Source: Candidatus Scalindua sp. | GTDB taxonomy: Bacteria > Planctomycetota > Brocadiia > Brocadiales > Scalinduaceae | NCBI GenBank assembly: GCA_021776915.1 | Contig: JAIQZU010000076.1 | Coordinates: 1-32,431, forward strand | Direction: 5' to 3' | DNA length: 32,431 nucleotides | Shown: one piece after another, positions 31,512 to 32,431 of the stretch | How positions within the stretch are numbered: the stretch's first letter is position 1 | How the letters are laid out: every line of letters begins with the position of its first letter | The notes under the pieces: model-generated | Told to the model about the DNA's origin: nothing | The model's input: only the letters and a program-made list of their open reading frames with translations | Database searches by the model: none | Translations under genes and position numbers: made by a program

Positions 31512-32273
31512 ATGAAAAAGGTATTTTATATATTCTTTATGGTGTTTATAACTATTATTCTTATTGTTAATTCTGCTGAACAAAAAGTACCTGGACCACC
31601 AACAGATACAACCACAGCTACATCAGAGCTCCAAAAATCTATGCAAAATGCCCTATATAGTGGAGAGTCATTTTCTGGCATTGTTGATTCTCCAATAACT
31701 TTAAAATCTGCATCTGGTAAAGATATTACTGTTCAAGGAGAGGTTGAAATAAGTAATAACAAAGTTACAGCTGGTCAGGTTAAACTCAATAAGGGTGATA
31801 TGGAAGATGTAACTGGATTAGAAACAAAAAAAGATGGATATACAGCTGATTCCGTAAACACTTTAAATCAAGATGGGAATACTATATCTGAAGGAAGTGG
31901 TATTGAATTAAAAAATCTTCCAGATTCAACAAATCAATTAACAGCAAACAATCTAAAATCCATAAAAACAAAAAACAACCTAAACTTCAAAGACATAAAA
32001 GGAGGGACATTTCTATTCAATCAACTTGGAGATTTAGAATCTGCTAAATTCAAATCATCAAATACCCAAACTAAAAACAATTTAAACCTAAAAGATGAAA
32101 ATGGAAACAATATAGTTGATTTTAATATAATAGACAATAATAAGGAATCATCAATAGACATAGAAAAACAATCCGACGGCTCTTATAAGATTACCACATC
32201 TAATCTCGAATCTACTTTTCATGGCAATGGGTTTAATGAATATGTTTTTGGGGAGAAATCTGTTATTGCATAA
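31512..32273 (+). CDS. Secreted low-complexity repeat protein, function unknown
   Basis: 253 residues. The N-terminal signal or anchor is hydrophobic at 3-20 (VFYIFFMVFITIILIV), with cleavage plausible after SA. The rest is rich in Asn, Asp, Ser, Thr and Lys and strand-forming. TKNNLNFKD (153-161) recurs as TKNNLNLKD (187-195), so there is an internal repeat of about 34 residues, suggestive of a beta-solenoid or surface protein. No known domain recognised. The style (ADSVNTLNQDGNTISEGSG) resembles surface proteins I associate with AT-rich, possibly archaeal or symbiont genomes; that is a weak impression. Confidence 0.7.
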   Translation: MKKVFYIFFMVFITIILIVNSAEQKVPGPPTDTTTATSELQKSMQNALYSGESFSGIVDSPITLKSASGKDITVQGEVEISNNKVTAGQVKLNKGDMEDVTGLETKKDGYTADSVNTLNQDGNTISEGSGIELKNLPDSTNQLTANNLKSIKTKNNLNFKDIKGGTFLFNQLGDLESAKFKSSNTQTKNNLNLKDENGNNIVDFNIIDNNKESSIDIEKQSDGSYKITTSNLESTFHGNGFNEYVFGEKSVIA

Positions 32274-32369
32274 ATAGATTCATTACATCCATTAATTTTA
32301 TTAGTTTTAGATATGATTTTTATTATTTAAAATTTTCTATTATTTACTACTATATAAAGACTAAATGAC

Positions 32370-32399
32370 CGAAAAGTTTAAATACTAGTAAATCAAGGA
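32370..32399 (+). promoter_or_regulatory. Repeated leader, copy 2
   Basis: CGAAAAG then TTTAAATA (32377-32384), then CTAGTAAATCAAGGA. It matches copy 1 at 27 of 30 positions. The ATG follows 23 bases after the TATA-like box, and AAGGAG sits between them. A leaderless or short-leader archaeal-type start, or simply a bacterial ribosome site, are both possible. Confidence 0.45.
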
Positions 32400-32406
32400 G
32401 ACTATT

Positions 32407-32431
32407 ATGAAACTTATAGATAAGTTAAAAA
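32407..32431 (+). CDS. Start of a further gene, cut by window end
   Basis: ATG 32407 opens a frame reading MKLIDKLK to the end of the window. It is supported by AAGGAG at 32395-32400 and by the leader shared with the TPR gene. The product cannot be identified from eight codons. Confidence 0.55.

Noticed and set aside
1-32431. CRISPR array or diversity-generating retroelement
   Set aside because: No regularly spaced direct repeats, cas genes, reverse transcriptase or template/variable repeat pairs were seen despite the Avd-related four-helix protein.

Overview
The window looks like a bacterial chromosome segment of moderate G+C content. It encodes periplasmic c-type cytochromes, peroxide defence, a bacterial AddAB-type repair helicase-nuclease, ParB, HtpG, GlyQ, LipA and molybdenum-cofactor genes. 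The gene content and the many small palindromic repeats between genes remind me of anaerobic Brocadiales-type (anammox) planctomycetes. That taxonomic guess is inference only; no rRNA or other decisive marker lies in the window.

Layout. 1-6149 (+): the 3' part of an addB-like gene, a small four-helix-bundle gene flanked by imperfect repeats, then an addA-like gene. 6598-9491 (-): a di-heme peroxidase-like gene followed by a catalase gene broken by a two-base slip, ending in a strong terminator. 10081-11793 (-): an ABC-class ATPase of unknown role. 12150-13940 (+): a tiny membrane-protein frame that appears frameshifted, rluA and a hemerythrin-like gene. 14051-14320 (-): a two-helix membrane protein. 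14664-17280 (+): a secreted triheme cytochrome c and a B12-binding radical SAM protein. 17437-17637 (-): a cold-shock protein with terminator hairpins on both sides. 18013-20895 (+): hisC-like aminotransferase and three unrecognised genes. 21043-21512 (+): a RelE-type toxin-antitoxin pair. 21678-23005 (+): a membrane J-domain protein and a CDP-alcohol phosphatidyltransferase. 23130-25989 (-): htpG and an ABC-2 permease. 26119-27006 (+): parB with a parS-like site inside it. 27111-29028 (-): glyQ, then a MOSC gene overlapping mogA. 29029-29919: a repeat-rich spacer. 29920-30789 (+): lipA. 30903-end: AT-rich genes for a TPR protein, a secreted repeat protein and the start of a third gene.

The functional groups are double-strand-break processing (AddAB), peroxide detoxification (peroxidase plus catalase), periplasmic electron transfer (triheme cytochrome) and housekeeping (HtpG, GlyQ, ParB, LipA, Mog). 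The parS-like site in parB suggests the segment may lie in the origin half of the chromosome.

The most unusual part is the last 1.6 kb. Its base composition drops sharply after lipA (14 G+C of 60 at 31261-31320 against 25 of 60 at 30301-30360). Two genes there share a 30-base leader (27 of 30 identical) with a CGAAA plus TTTAAATA arrangement like an archaeal BRE/TATA promoter. Horizontal transfer, a chimeric assembly join and a native AT-rich island are all possible. Two apparent frameshifts (catalase and the small membrane protein) may be real mutations or sequencing errors.
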